From positions 891,982-955,981 of the forward strand of contig CAJINV010000011.1 of assembly GCA_905178155.1 (NCBI GenBank): DNA of 64,000 nt, read 5' to 3'. The notes under the pieces are model-generated. The model did not search any database. It saw nothing but the letters and a program-made list of their open reading frames with translations, and was not told the origin of the DNA. A program made the translations under genes and the position numbers. Of the stretch, positions 22,215 to 33,076 are shown piece by piece. Origin of the DNA: Amoebophrya sp. A120 (Eukaryota > Sar > Dinophyceae > Syndiniales > Amoebophryaceae). Position 1 is the stretch's first letter; each line of letters starts with the position of its first letter.

Positions 22215-24305
22215 ATGTCAGACGGACAGCTTTCTACTTGCGCCGGCGCCGAGAAACCTCGGTCCCGCCCCCTCCCCGACGATCCCCGCTTTCCGACCGA
22301 CGTGGCAGCGCAGGCCAGGCTGCACGCTGCACGCTCCCGGCGCAAAAGGATCCTTTTGGACCGGTACCTGCGGAAATTTCCGGCTATTCCAGCGGAGTCA
22401 CAAGGTTTGTTCCTTGGCGATGACTTGGAAAAATTTGAACCGGGAAAGCCAAAGTACGACGAGAAGAGCGACGTCAACAGCACCGCCGCGCCCCCGCCAG
22501 CGACCTTCAACCTGTCTCAACCCTGGAACACTCTCACCGGCGTCGCCGAGTACCAAAGTCACTTCGCAATACCTTTAGCAAATTTGCTGGAAAAAGGAGA
22601 GTGTGCGGAGCTGACGCTGCACGCGCTGCTCGGCGGCGAGTACGACACCTGGGACCAAATACACTGCAACCCGCCCGAATACGGCATCGACCCGGGAAAA
22701 GTGTTCACGGGGACGCAGCACAGGAGGCACGACCACGCGGGTGAAGAACATGAAGGACGAAACAACACTACATCTTCTTCGGGAAGTAAAGCACCGGCTT
22801 CCTCCGACCTGTGGGCCTCGGCCTGCGGCTCCTGGCGATTGCAGTTTGACCAACGGTTTTTGGAAGTAGATGCTCCTCCTTTAGAATCAGCAGAGACCAC
22901 CACCGCAACTTTTGACGAGCGACAAGACTGCAAAGTCGATGCGTTTCTCACCGGTCTGTCGACGTGGCTCCTGGGGAAAAAAGTTTCGAAATCAAGATTT
23001 CTTCGGAACATAAACAAGAAACAGATGAACCACAATAAAAACACCGAAGAACAACTGCAGGATTTCGGAACGCCAGTTGTGCCACGGGAAGCACACCTGC
23101 GTTTCATGGTGCACGCCCGGTTTGCGAGCGGGGACGCTGCAGCTGCCGAGGACGAGGAAGATAAAACACCAGATCGCGAGTGTTTAGCATCTGACCGAAT
23201 CGAAGAAGTTTTTCTGCTTCTCGACGTTTGGGACCTCCTCCGCCAGCTCTTCGGCCTCGAACTCGAGGACGCGAACCAGGGAGCGTGGGGCTGTCTGGGA
23301 GCACAGCTGTCGCCGGTTGGGGGTCTGCGGCCGGTGGAGTTTCTGAACAATAAGGTTATTCGTAGTTCCAGTGGCGGAGAAGAGGGCTGTGAAGATGCGG
23401 AAAAGGAAGTAGCCGTGCAAGTTCGAAGCGAAGATGTCTTTTTCGGAATCCAACTGGACCGCGGGGACGGGCACCAAGACCAGCTGAAGCGCCATGTGAG
23501 CAGTAGCTCGTCGACCACGACACCGACGACGCACGTCGCGCCAGGTCAATATGCTGAACAAGTGGTCAACAACACTGAAGAAGTCGAAAAGACGAATGTG
23601 GTCGTTGACGTGGACTTACACAGTTCACCGCAGCAGCCTAGTAGTACGCAATCCGAGGTGCACGAAAACGATACTACAGCTGCTTCGCTCGCCCAGTATT
23701 TCCAAGCGACGAAGACGTCGCTCGACCTCGTGGAGACCATGTGCTACAAGGGCCTGGCCGCCACGCACAAGGTAGTTGCGGCTGCAGATGTCGACGAGCA
23801 AAAATTCAAAAAAATGGGCATGGCGAGGTACTGGGACGCGGAGCGGATGCGGTGGTACGGTCCGGCGGGAATCGGCACCGCGGTCGGCTTAAAAGAGTTC
23901 GAAGATTTCCACCAGAAACCCTTCCTCCAGGGCGTGCCCGACCGGAAGGGCGGGCACCAATTTGTACGCATCGCGGACGGGAACTACATCTGCTCGGGCG
24001 GTTGGCCCTCGATTTACGCGACACAGTTAGGGCCGTATCTCGGGGTGGAGGCAACTAAGAATCCGCTGAACATGCGCGATTTCAGCTTTTGGCGTGTGGC
24101 GGATGGGAAGGATTATTGTGAGGAAGGCAACAGCAATCCTGCGTCGGAAAAAGAAGAAGCGCGGGGCGGAAGCGCTGAATTGTGCTCATTGTCCAAGAAG
24201 AAGTTTTTGTTGTTTGAAAACTGGGTCATGTTGGACCTGTTTGAGCTTTTCGAGCAGATGGGAGTCGATTTGTGGGGCGTGGTGGGCTCCGAACCCGGCG
24301 AATGA
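22215..24305 (+). CDS. Tandem SnoaL-like (NTF2-fold) domain protein
   Basis: Two NTF2-fold domains of the SnoaL-like type found in many bacterial ester cyclase or isomerase-like proteins. Single exon, 696 residues from ATG 22215 (MSDGQLST). The C-terminal domain, about residues 500-690, is well preserved: ARYWDAERMRWYGPAGIGT, FHQKPFLQGVPDRKGGHQ, GNYICSGGWPSIYATQLGPYLG, MRDFSFWRVADGK and FENWVMLDLFELFEQMGVDLWG. The N-terminal domain repeats the layout with long inserts, ending in RIEEVFLLLDVWDLLRQLFGLEL. Two long hydrophilic inserts, one Ser/Thr-rich, interrupt the domains. No signal peptide. The closest architecture I know is bacterial, so horizontal acquisition is possible. The reaction cannot be assigned. 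Confidence 0.7.
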   Translation: MSDGQLSTCAGAEKPRSRPLPDDPRFPTDVAAQARLHAARSRRKRILLDRYLRKFPAIPAESQGLFLGDDLEKFEPGKPKYDEKSDVNSTAAPPPATFNLSQPWNTLTGVAEYQSHFAIPLANLLEKGECAELTLHALLGGEYDTWDQIHCNPPEYGIDPGKVFTGTQHRRHDHAGEEHEGRNNTTSSSGSKAPASSDLWASACGSWRLQFDQRFLEVDAPPLESAETTTATFDERQDCKVDAFLTGLSTWLLGKKVSKSRFLRNINKKQMNHNKNTEEQLQDFGTPVVPREAHLRFMVHARFASGDAAAAEDEEDKTPDRECLASDRIEEVFLLLDVWDLLRQLFGLELEDANQGAWGCLGAQLSPVGGLRPVEFLNNKVIRSSSGGEEGCEDAEKEVAVQVRSEDVFFGIQLDRGDGHQDQLKRHVSSSSSTTTPTTHVAPGQYAEQVVNNTEEVEKTNVVVDVDLHSSPQQPSSTQSEVHENDTTAASLAQYFQATKTSLDLVETMCYKGLAATHKVVAAADVDEQKFKKMGMARYWDAERMRWYGPAGIGTAVGLKEFEDFHQKPFLQGVPDRKGGHQFVRIADGNYICSGGWPSIYATQLGPYLGVEATKNPLNMRDFSFWRVADGKDYCEEGNSNPASEKEEARGGSAELCSLSKKKFLLFENWVMLDLFELFEQMGVDLWGVVGSEPGE

Positions 24306-24715
24306 GACGGCGCTTGAAATGAAGCATCAATCCTCGTGTTTGTATTACAGTACGTTATACATCAAAATTCAAATTGCAGCATGTGAAACAAATGACGATG
24401 TTCGCTTTCGTTCGTTCGTGGATGCGGGACGCATGCACGTAGCACGTAGCTTTTACGAGTCTTCAACAAGAGCATGTGTTGGCTACTGTTGAGAGCAGAT
24501 GTGATGGCTTTAACGGAGAGCGGTCGCCTCGGTGTCGAGCTGGCAAAGTGAGGCCGACGCATTCGTACTAGGTTGTGTTTTGTTGATGAGAGATGAATGG
24601 CAATCAAGCTGAAATCGTTCCGTTACAGTTACCCACGAACGACAAGCAGAACAGGAAGGAAAATGGCACGAGCGTTTAGCGTCAAAATTGCAGAAGAAGT
24701 AAATAAAGCTCGCAG
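24306..24715. other. Intergenic region, nothing recognised
   Basis: About 0.4 kb between the SnoaL-like gene and the next ATG; only short frames. Confidence 0.6.
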
Positions 24716-27312
24716 ATGATGGCCGTCCCTGTTTCCTCTCTCCGGCGTGCACGTTTTCTCGTTTCGCTGGTTTTCTTCCAGCCGACTCCACATAAGCCAT
24801 GGCTGCAGCAAGAGGGAATACACACAACTTTCGGCGGCCACCTATTATTCGTCGCCGCCCAGCCCAACCGCGTCGACCCGGTTCCGGAGAAGATCACGAC
24901 CTACCTGGAGTGGTTTGACATTGGCCACAAGGACGCTGCGGACCACCTGCAGCACGCGTTTCAAGAAAATTTGTCGCCGAACTACCTGTATGCATTGCAA
25001 AAGTATCGTACTTTGTAGAAAGGCATTACAAATTTTCCCAGCATGAGAACTGGATTTTGCCATGCTGTTTTACCTTAAGGACAAGATTTGTCATGCATAG
25101 TTGCAATTATTATTAGGATTAGTACGAGTGCGATGCTTTTGCACCGCATAACCTGCAGCTGACCCCGGCGGAGAAGCAGTGCATTGTGGAGTTTTTCCGC
25201 AGCGTCGGCCAGCACGCGGTACAAGCCATGAAGACCGCGGTCGAATCACCCCGTTGCGCGTCCCTCCTCACCCTCTCCAGCATCAAGGACGTCGTCGAGC
25301 ACGGCGTCGTGCGGCGTCGTAATGCTGGTGGTGGTCAACAAGCATCTTCATCCGGAAGAACTGGTAGCAGCACGATGGAGCTCGGCCAGGATCGGCGACA
25401 CAGCCGGCATAAGAACAGCAGGGAACAACGCACTGGTACTAGCCAGCAGGTGCGAAAGAGCGGGGTGGGAGAGAGAGAAACTGCGGCGAGCGGTAACAAT
25501 AAAGACGATGGCGAAACCACGTCGGTTGTTATGGAGAGAGAGCAGCACATAGCCGAGCACTTCACCACGACGGGGGACGACGGGGCGACGGCGAGTACAG
25601 CCGAGAGGAGTACGTCCTCTTACGAAGCAGGAAAATTAGTGGGGCAGTGGCAATGGATTTGGCACGCATTTATTTGGTATGTGGCTACGCATAATCAAGA
25701 GTCGACACCTCTCTGTTCTTGCACGTTTTGACGGCGTGGCCCTCTTGCGAGAAAGTTTTTTCTTTGTTCGAAAGGCATTGCTGCGCACTTTATTTCCGCT
25801 CCATACGGCTTCTACCACGACCACACCCGACCTCATGGACTTGACGAAATTTGACGTTTATGGAATGAAAATGGAACACATCATCATCTTTTTGTCCTCT
25901 TGTTGTTTCCGACACTTCTAAATACGACTGTCGAAAAGAAAGATCAGCATCTAGATAATGGCAGTCTATCCTGTAACTTGGGTAAGCAACTGCATAGATA
26001 TAAAAATTAATCTTCTCGTGCCGTCCTCGTGCCAGCAAAGATAAATTGATTGTTGAAAACAGCAAGCGTCTAATGAAAACAGCAAGCGTCTAATACGTTG
26101 TTTCCAGCTGTTCACTCATTCGCATAACCCATTCGGCTACCCGCTTCCGCCGAACGAGAAGGACATGAATTTTGACAACCACGGCCCGCAATCGGTCGAG
26201 CAGTTTCTACAGCGCACCGCCCTGTATTTCCACCTGAACGGGTATGGAAGCGTCAGGATCGAAATCAACAAAATCGAAATAATTTGTGATGCATAAAATC
26301 GATACCAGTTGGAGCCTCAGTTTCGAAGTGGCGCATGACAAATTTCGGGAGCACCAAAATCCAGGCTGTCATGCTGTTTCGGCAAAGAAGACTGCTCCTG
26401 TCATGGTACTCCAGCAGCGCATCGCCTTCCCCTAAACAGGCTTGCAATCGGTCTCATTTGCCTGCTCCCCAACACAGGCCTTACGTGCTCTACATTTTAT
26501 GCATTACAAATTTTTCGACTTTGTCGACTTCGATCCTGACACCCCCATAACGGGACCGATTTGAGTGGGGTCACGTGGTACGACAAGCGTATGGTGGACC
26601 TGTGGGTCACCGACACCGAGAACTGGTGCAAACTGGAAATCGCCAAGGTCTACAGCGTATCAAATGCAAAAATGTCTGGGTCTGGAAGGTGGAAACTTGT
26701 CATGGTCAATCTGAAGCATGCAAAAATCTGTGTTGCATGAGTGCCAAAAGCTGTCCACTTTTGACCAAATTGGAAGGGAGCTTCTCATGCAGGATGGGCA
26801 TGGCAGAGACCTCCCAAAGTCTGTCATGCTAAGTCCCGCTTCCCAGACCTCATGAGTCATGGAAAATCTGCATGACAAGTTTACACTTTTCCAGACCCAG
26901 ACATTTTTGCACTTGATACAGCGGTACCAAGGGGTTCAAGGTGCTAGACACGCAACTCACGCTCGAGCACGGGTTGCTCAATGTCGAAAAACCCCCCACT
27001 GGGAAATGCTACGTGCAGTATCGATATTTGTTTATTTTTCTGTTGTAGAGTAGGGTAGGTTATCGATCGTGGGAGCGGAGGAACGAAAAGGAAAATCGAA
27101 TAGGTAGCGAGAAATTCACATCGGACGAGGGCTGCACCTGCAACGCGGTTGAGTATCCACGTGAGCAGAACCCTGTGGACAAAGTTTGTCCATCTGCTTT
27201 TCATGTGAAAATGCACCCTATCTAAAAAATATAAATCAGGTCCCCCTACAATCCGCTGATCTTCAACATTGTCTTCGATGCTCGGGTGGCGATGATATGC
27301 AATGCGATTTAA
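24716..27312 (+). CDS. Unknown protein in six exons with three introners
   Basis: Not recognised. Exons 24716-24988, 25156-25680, 26108-26242, 26555-26657, 26924-27029 and 27240-27312 join to 1215 nt, 404 residues, in one frame. Three introns are introners (24989-25150, 26243-26549, 26658-26918). Two are GT-AG (25681-26107, 27030-27239). The N-terminus has a hydrophobic stretch (ARFLVSLVFF) that may be a signal or anchor. Readable blocks include KITTYLEWFDIGHKDAADHLQ, QWQWIWHAFIWYLFTHSHNPFG, VEQFLQRTALYFHLNGTDLSG and the C-terminal NPLIFNIVFDARVAMICNAI. Aromatic-rich conserved-looking blocks separated by a Ser/Arg-rich insert suggest a folded domain. The exact frame closure is the best evidence that the model is right. 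Confidence 0.6.
24989..25150 (+). mobile_element. Introner, family A
   Basis: 162 bp. Starts TATGCATTGCAAAAGTATCG and ends GCGATGCTTTTGCACCGCATA. Perfect duplication ACCTG (24984-24988 and 25151-25155). Removal gives SPNYLQLTPAEKQ. Closely related to the two family A copies in the ABC transporter. Confidence 0.86.
26243..26549 (+). mobile_element. Introner, family F
   Basis: 307 bp. Starts TATGGAAGCGTCAGGATCGA and ends TCGATCCTGACACCCCCATA. Perfect duplication ACGGG (26238-26242 and 26550-26554). Removal gives FHLNGTDLSGV. Confidence 0.87.
26658..26918 (+). mobile_element. Introner, family D
   Basis: 261 bp. Starts TATCAAATGCAAAAATGTCT and ends AGACATTTTTGCACTTGATA, a near-perfect terminal inverted repeat of about 30 bp. 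Perfect duplication CAGCG on both sides. Removal gives AKVYSGTKGFK. Confidence 0.88.
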
Positions 27313-27836
27313 TCATGTAAAAAAAACGGGATAAAAAATACACTGTCAAGAACAATGAATTAGAAAGATGAGATCCGTACTGCTACTGCTTTTTTTTCTG
27401 CAAGGATTTTATTTGTGACGCCGGTTTTCTCTTGCAGTGTGTAGGAGGTCTAGGTCATGCTATTGGTTCCGGCCTCACATGAACATGACTCCTTTTTGCA
27501 TTGTATACTCGGCGCGGCAGGGTAAGATGACTTCGCTCGAAATGGAAAGGAGGGAGAGCATCGACAAGGAGCTATGGAAGAGTCCAAATTATTTGATGAG
27601 GCAAGGAAGACCTGTACTTCGACTTCCGTAGAGGTGGATGTAGGGCCTGTAGTCGTAGCCTTTCTATTCAAGCAGTGAAGTTGCAGCACTTCCACCACGG
27701 CTGCTGATATTGAATTTGCCACCAAGCCTTGCTATACAAATCCAGCTCATGATTGTACTTCTCGAAAGTGTTGCGTATCCATCAGCCTTGGCTCATCACT
27801 TTGACTTTTTTCTCTCGATTTTCCACCCGGCAGGAC
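27313..27836. other. Intergenic region, nothing recognised
   Basis: About 0.5 kb. Short frames only. A CAG just before the ATG at 27837 could be a splice acceptor, cis or trans. Confidence 0.5.
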
Positions 27837-28520
27837 ATGGCCGAGGAAAAGGCGATTTTCCAAACGAAAAAGGACAATTCGTGGCGTTACTACTTTCTGC
27901 ACGAGCTCGGACCGGATGTCGTCGTCGCGGTTCTTCTCGCGTTGTTCCTCGAATTCTGCATCCTGAAGCCCGCCTACCGCTACTTTTACGGCCATCACCC
28001 GCACGACCACATCGATCCACGTACGGGCGAAATCCACTGGGACAGCTACGAGCACGCGGTCGGACACTACCGCAACAGCGGCGTCGTGATCCGCGGCTAC
28101 GTACACGACGAAGCGGAGCGCGAGCTGGCGGCCGCAAACGGGACAAATAACGGCGGCAACGAAGGTGGAGGAACAGCAGAACAGCGGCCGCCCGGCGTCG
28201 CGCCCGCGGGCGGCAGCGAGGACGGCGAGCAGGTGGCGACGGCGGGGGAAGTAGATGGTAGCAATAATGCGCCGCCCCCTCCGGGGGGACCACGAACTGG
28301 AGGTCGTCAGAGCGGTGGCCTTGGTACTATAGGGCCCGGCAATGTTGCACTTGCGGCGGCTGGTGCTGGTGGTGACATGCTACCCATAGACGGCGCGACG
28401 CTGGGAGATGAGCAGAACACGCCGACAGGACGAGCAAACGGTCTGGGAGGTCCGGAAGGAACAAACGGAGCGCCAGGGAGACAGCCGCCATCAAGTTCCG
28501 GGGAATCAGAATCGCTGTAG
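27837..28520 (+). CDS. Small single-pass membrane protein, unknown function
   Basis: Not recognised. Single exon of 227 residues from ATG 27837 (MAEEKAIFQTKKDN). One hydrophobic segment (VVVAVLLALFLEFCILKPAYRYFYG, about residues 28-50) is likely a membrane helix. It is followed by a His/Asp-rich block, HHPHDHIDPRTGEIHW, that could bind metal, and EHAVGHYRNSGVVIRGY. The C-terminal half is Gly/Pro/Ala-rich and probably disordered. The frame stays open upstream to 27753, but the first Met in it is 27837. Confidence 0.6.
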   Translation: MAEEKAIFQTKKDNSWRYYFLHELGPDVVVAVLLALFLEFCILKPAYRYFYGHHPHDHIDPRTGEIHWDSYEHAVGHYRNSGVVIRGYVHDEAERELAAANGTNNGGNEGGGTAEQRPPGVAPAGGSEDGEQVATAGEVDGSNNAPPPPGGPRTGGRQSGGLGTIGPGNVALAAAGAGGDMLPIDGATLGDEQNTPTGRANGLGGPEGTNGAPGRQPPSSSGESESL

Positions 28521-29139
28521 CGGTCGTTGGCTGATGATGATGGTGTTGTGGAGTAAGTACTTGATAGAGCAGCTTCTGGAATCAACGAGATCTGACTTCC
28601 TGGTAGGGCTCGATTCGATGCTAATTGCTGCAGAGATTGCAACATGACCACGCATCAGTCATCATTTTGGTATGTTTCGCCTTCGTTTCATCGCGTGTGT
28701 TGACGTTTCGAAGAAGATTCGCGCAAGGTTTCTGGTGCGAAGAAACAGAAAGAAAAATCACACAAGGACTAAGAGTGAAGGACCGCTGTGGTCCTCGCCG
28801 CTGGGCCGCGGGGCACATTGCTGGTGACAGCCAGCACACGAGTGTGTTCCCTTTGCGGTCCAGCACTACAACAAGTAGATTTCCCGCTTCTGATCTTCAC
28901 CTTGGGGTCAACTTTTTTTGCTTCTTCCCACTGTGTTTCTGTGATGGATGTTGTCGTTAAGGAGTCGTAATAAGCCTAAAAGATCCACCTGAACCTGATC
29001 GTCGAGGTTTTCCAAGCCTTTTCTGGTGGTTGTGTAATCTGTACAAGGATGTGATTGCGATTACTTAGTGCCAGCTTGCGCTTTTTCCGTGCTGTGTTAG
29101 CTCGTAATTTATTCCTTCTCGTCACAGCCAACATCTATC
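28521..29139. other. Intergenic region, nothing recognised
   Basis: About 0.6 kb with short frames on both strands and no motif. Confidence 0.55.
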
Positions 29140-29823
29140 ATGCGTTTGTTCTCGCGTTTTTTTCTTTGCGGTCTGCCCTCCGTGCTGACAAGCTTCTCTA
29201 TCAGCGTAGAAGCCATCCGCAAAATCGCTCAAAGAAGATCGAGCCCCGTAATATTCCGGACGTCGTTGCAGCGCACCGCCGCATTGCCGATCTGGAAGCT
29301 GCGCCCCACGACCGCGCTCTGGAAGAACGATAATCACAAGACCTCCATGCCAGCAACTTCGAAAGCAGCTTTGCGCGCGTCGACCTCTGGCTCCTCTTCG
29401 TCGTCCTCTTCCGGTGACAATTACGACGGAACAAGTGCCAAGCCTACTTTCGCCCTCGGTCCCTACGGCCAACAGGCGAAGCCCGCCAGCACGGTGGTGG
29501 GGGTCGCCGTGCGCAACAAGGACGGAGCGACGAGCAGCACAGGGAGGGAACCACAGGGCGGGATTACCGCCGAGGTGACCGGGAAAACGCGGGTCTTTCA
29601 CAAGAAAGTGCGCGGAAATTACTATGGCGAGGACGGTGAGGAAGCGGGGAGCGCCGGTGGAGAGAATGGAATTAGTGCCTGGAAAAGAGCGTCGTTTTCC
29701 ACCTCTGCTGCCGAAGAAACGGACGCACAAGGGAATGGTAAAAGCAGCACCGACGGCCAGTTTTTGCAGAAGTTTGGCTACATGGTCTCTACCGTCGATC
29801 CCATGGAGCAGTTATCCCAATGA
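29140..29823 (+). CDS. Small basic protein, possibly organelle-targeted, unknown function
   Basis: Not recognised. Single exon, 227 residues from ATG 29140. The first ~60 residues are rich in Arg, Ser, Leu and Phe and nearly free of acids (MRLFSRFFLCGLPSVLTSFS and on), as expected for a mitochondrial presequence or a signal anchor. The middle has a Ser run, then FALGPYGQQAKPASTVVGV and GKTRVFHKKVRGNYYGEDG. The C-terminus FLQKFGYMVSTVDPMEQLSQ looks folded. The internal Met at residue 70 could be an alternative start. Confidence 0.5.
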   Translation: MRLFSRFFLCGLPSVLTSFSISVEAIRKIAQRRSSPVIFRTSLQRTAALPIWKLRPTTALWKNDNHKTSMPATSKAALRASTSGSSSSSSSGDNYDGTSAKPTFALGPYGQQAKPASTVVGVAVRNKDGATSSTGREPQGGITAEVTGKTRVFHKKVRGNYYGEDGEEAGSAGGENGISAWKRASFSTSAAEETDAQGNGKSSTDGQFLQKFGYMVSTVDPMEQLSQ

Positions 29824-31221
29824 GGAAATTTTTGTCCGCCTAGTGGTGCTTCACGCTATTTGCAACAACTGGAGTTTTCCCATGGCGATGGAATAGTCGA
29901 AAGAGTCATGCTGCGCATAAAGTTGTCGTGAAAGTATCAAGTAAGTTGCTACTGCTGTACCTGTTCATGTGCTAACCATGACAGCACATGACCCTATTTG
30001 CCATGCCGAGTTGCGTTATGAGTCACCTGCTGGTCGTGCGATCGACATCTTCGGGGACATTGATTTCAAATGGGATAGCAGTTTGATCACGTAATGGGGA
30101 TGGAGGAATCGGAAGAGTGAAAGCGGATTCGGAAACTGTTCGTACACGATGACGATGCGATATTTTGCAAGAAGAACGCGGACCGGTTTACTATAAATAT
30201 CGATCAACCACTAGCTTTTGGTTTGATAATGGTCGGTGCGAAGATGAAAATGATATCAACATCTTCAAGTGGAAGTGCTACACCTGCAAAAACTCTTGAA
30301 GTATTTTTTTGCTCGTCTACGTTGTCGAGTACAACTAGACTACAAATAGCAACGCACGACGAAGACTACTTCTTTCGGGAATACAGGACTTTTTGAAAAT
30401 TTCAGCCAGTATGATGGGCTTCGGCTTTTAATACTTCTTCGTCCGATCGCGGAAAAAATCGACTTTCATATGGAACAACTTCTTTTTGGGTCTCGTAGTA
30501 TGTTATGTCGAAGATAAATTATAAAAAAGGTGCAACTACTTCCGCTGGCGGTGACCAAGTGCAAGTGGAAACATACATCGTTTCTGAATCCGCACATTGT
30601 TGTTCTGCATGTAGTGGCGGTTCTTTCATCTTCAACCCATAGGACCCCCGCGCAGCTTAAAAAATCCTTCAACCAAGAATAAAAACCGATCTTCTTTCGA
30701 CGGGATCTGTAGTAAGGTCGTTGCGCTAAGTGAATCAAATCTATTCTTCCACAAGACGTTTTATGAGCAAGGTAAGGTTCTGGTGTTAAATGAAAACCAA
30801 AATTTAAATCAATCATCTGATCCACGGACGTGTCGAGTGGTCAGAATCCATTAGAGATACGTTGATCATAAAACGACAGTTGAAGTTTTCCGATGGTACA
30901 TTTTTTTCATGCGCGGTTCGTTCATGATGTGCATCTACAATTTTTTTTCGTGCTTAGCCTGAAGAAGATGAGGATTTCGTAAGTACTAAAGAACTTTACA
31001 ATGAATGACCCGGCGCAGGCAAGAATTAGGTGGTGCAAAAGTCTGCTCTGATATTTTTGATCAGGGCTACTAAGTAGACAGAGACGCGGACGCCACTAGT
31101 ACCGCGAGCAAAATGCATGTCGTCGCGACCGTTGCAGAAGACTATTAGAAATCTTAAAGCGACGACTCTGTAGTGCTATCAAGACCCACTTTGCACTTCA
31201 CTACACCCCCTCCAAAATATC
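29824..31221. other. Intergenic region with introner-like words near its start
   Basis: About 1.4 kb, AT-rich and without a supported gene. Near 29905-30010 the words GAGTCATGC, CCATGACAGC and TTTGCCATGCC resemble the internal words of the introners; a decayed element or an untranslated-region intron is possible. The remainder has nothing I recognise. Confidence 0.45.
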
Positions 31222-32559
31222 ATGACCTCCGAAGATCAAACGCGCCAGGCTGCGGAGGGTCTGTTCCTCCCCGGCGTCCCGGTGCCAACCGCGGGCGCCT
31301 CCGTCCTTCTTGAAATGGAAGAGGCGAAAAAGAAGCAGGACCTGCCCGCGCTGCGAACGTCCCTGTTAAAAGCAAGACAACTTCCCGGCGTCAACACGCC
31401 GTGGATCGACAACGCGCTGCAGGAGATCGAAAACCTCCAGCAGGTCCAGCAGCAGCAGGGGGGCACGAACATCACCGACATTGCGCGCCAGTGCAAGGAC
31501 AAGGGGAATGCAGCGCTGAAGGAGGCGAACAACAGCAAGCAGAAATTAAAACAAGCCGGCGAGCACTACACCACGGGCGTGACGATACTCAGCACCTTCC
31601 TGCAGAACCAGGCGAAACTGGCTGAGGACCGGGCGAAAAAGGTGAAGGAAGGGGTGTTGAAGCCAGAAGAGGCGGACAATACCGACCCGGAGAAGGAAAA
31701 AATGATCGCGGACTCAAAAGTGCTCCTCTCCCAGCTCTACTCCAACCGGGCGCAGGTGTTGCTGCAGATCCGCGAGTTCTCCGGGTGCGTGGACGATTGT
31801 AAGCGGTGTCTGGCGTTGGACAACGCCAATATGAAGGCCTACTACCGGGCCGCAAGGGCCAGTCTCCTGAACGGGTTGTTTCAGCAAGCGGTCGACTTTT
31901 GCACGGCGGGGATCGAGGTATTGTTATAGCATCATTCAATCGTATAGAAAAATAGTAAAAACATGCAGCCATAAGCCTGACAAATTTATCTGCAAAAATC
32001 ATTTGGAAGACATTGAGATTCAGACCACGAGCAATTTTCGATATTTACACACGACGACCAGGTTGCAGAAGCCGCGCAAGCCTCTAGTTCCGCCGCTGCA
32101 CCAGCTTCCAACACCGAGGATTTGAAGAAGCTCTTGGATTCCGCGTCCCAAAAGCTGAACGCGCAGAAGGACATCAAGGAGAAACTCTCTGTGTCCCCGC
32201 AGGAGCTGATGGACCAGCAGCAGAACGTGCAGCGACTCTACGGTCAGCTGCAGCAGCTCCAGCAGCAAATTTTCCTGAAGAAGCAGAAGCAGCGAGCGCA
32301 ACTGGTCACCAAGGAGTACGTGAAGACGCAGTGCCAGGACGTGAACACCTACGTGTCCTGCGGGAAGGTGTTTGTCATGCGCAGCCACGACGGTCTGGTC
32401 AAGGATATGGAGGACCAGATGGAAAGCCTCGACGCGGAGCTGCCGAAAATGGAGAAGGCACACGCGGAATTGAAGGAGCGGTTTGACGCGGCCAACGCAG
32501 AATTCGAGGCGATTGTGAAGCACATGAACAAACATCTGGTCGGACGGCAGAGGCAGTGA
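31222..32559 (+). CDS. TPR co-chaperone fused to a prefoldin-1-like domain
   Basis: Probable chaperone or co-chaperone. Exons 31222-31917 and 32062-32559, joined over a GT-AG intron, give 397 residues. The N-terminal part contains TPR-like helices: CKDKGNAALKEANNSKQKLKQAGEHY, SQLYSNRAQVLLQIREFSGCVDDCKRCLALD and MKAYYRAARASLLNGLFQQAVDFCTAGIE, resembling TTC4 and other HSP90-binding TPR proteins. After a linker with Ala/Ser, the C-terminal ~140 residues form two coiled-coil arms around NTYVSCGKVFVMRSHDG, the layout of prefoldin subunit 1 (beta-type). Prefoldin subunits are normally free proteins of about 120 residues, so the fusion is notable. It could link HSP70/90 to prefoldin clients. The joined frame supports one transcript, but two adjacent genes cannot be excluded from sequence alone. 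Confidence 0.78.
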
Positions 32560-33076
32560 GGGAAGAGCTGTAGCAGGTCCATCTTCAGAAGTAGAGGAAG
32601 ACCAATTATGCTGAGCGTGGATATTATAATTCTTGACAAAGTTCTTATTGCGTGCTTTGTCCACCACGCCGGCACCCTGATGCGCTCCTTGTTGTACTCA
32701 TCATCACGACCCACTTCGAATTCTTCTTCAGACGACAACATCATGTATCATTTTCATGTGCCATGCTCTGACACATCTTCACACCATGAATCAATTTCAG
32801 TAGAAACTGGCGCAGCTGCGGGTTCGGCTGTGCCGTCACCATTGGTGGCTCTGGCAACGTGTTCTCTGGGGACCAAAAGAAGTACTTCTTTCGAAGGTGA
32901 ACATTCGCCTTTCGGGTGAATAGGCACTTCAATGCCTCCAACAAGGTGGGTGCAGCACGTTCTTTCGTTCTTGTTTGTTGCATGTACCGTCGCACTTCTA
33001 AAGCTCAAATTGAACCTCTGATCTGGGAACCAAACAGCAGCGGTGGCAATCGGTTCTCGTCTATAGGACAAAAAAG
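32560..33076. other. Intergenic region, nothing recognised
   Basis: About 0.5 kb with short frames only. Confidence 0.55.
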
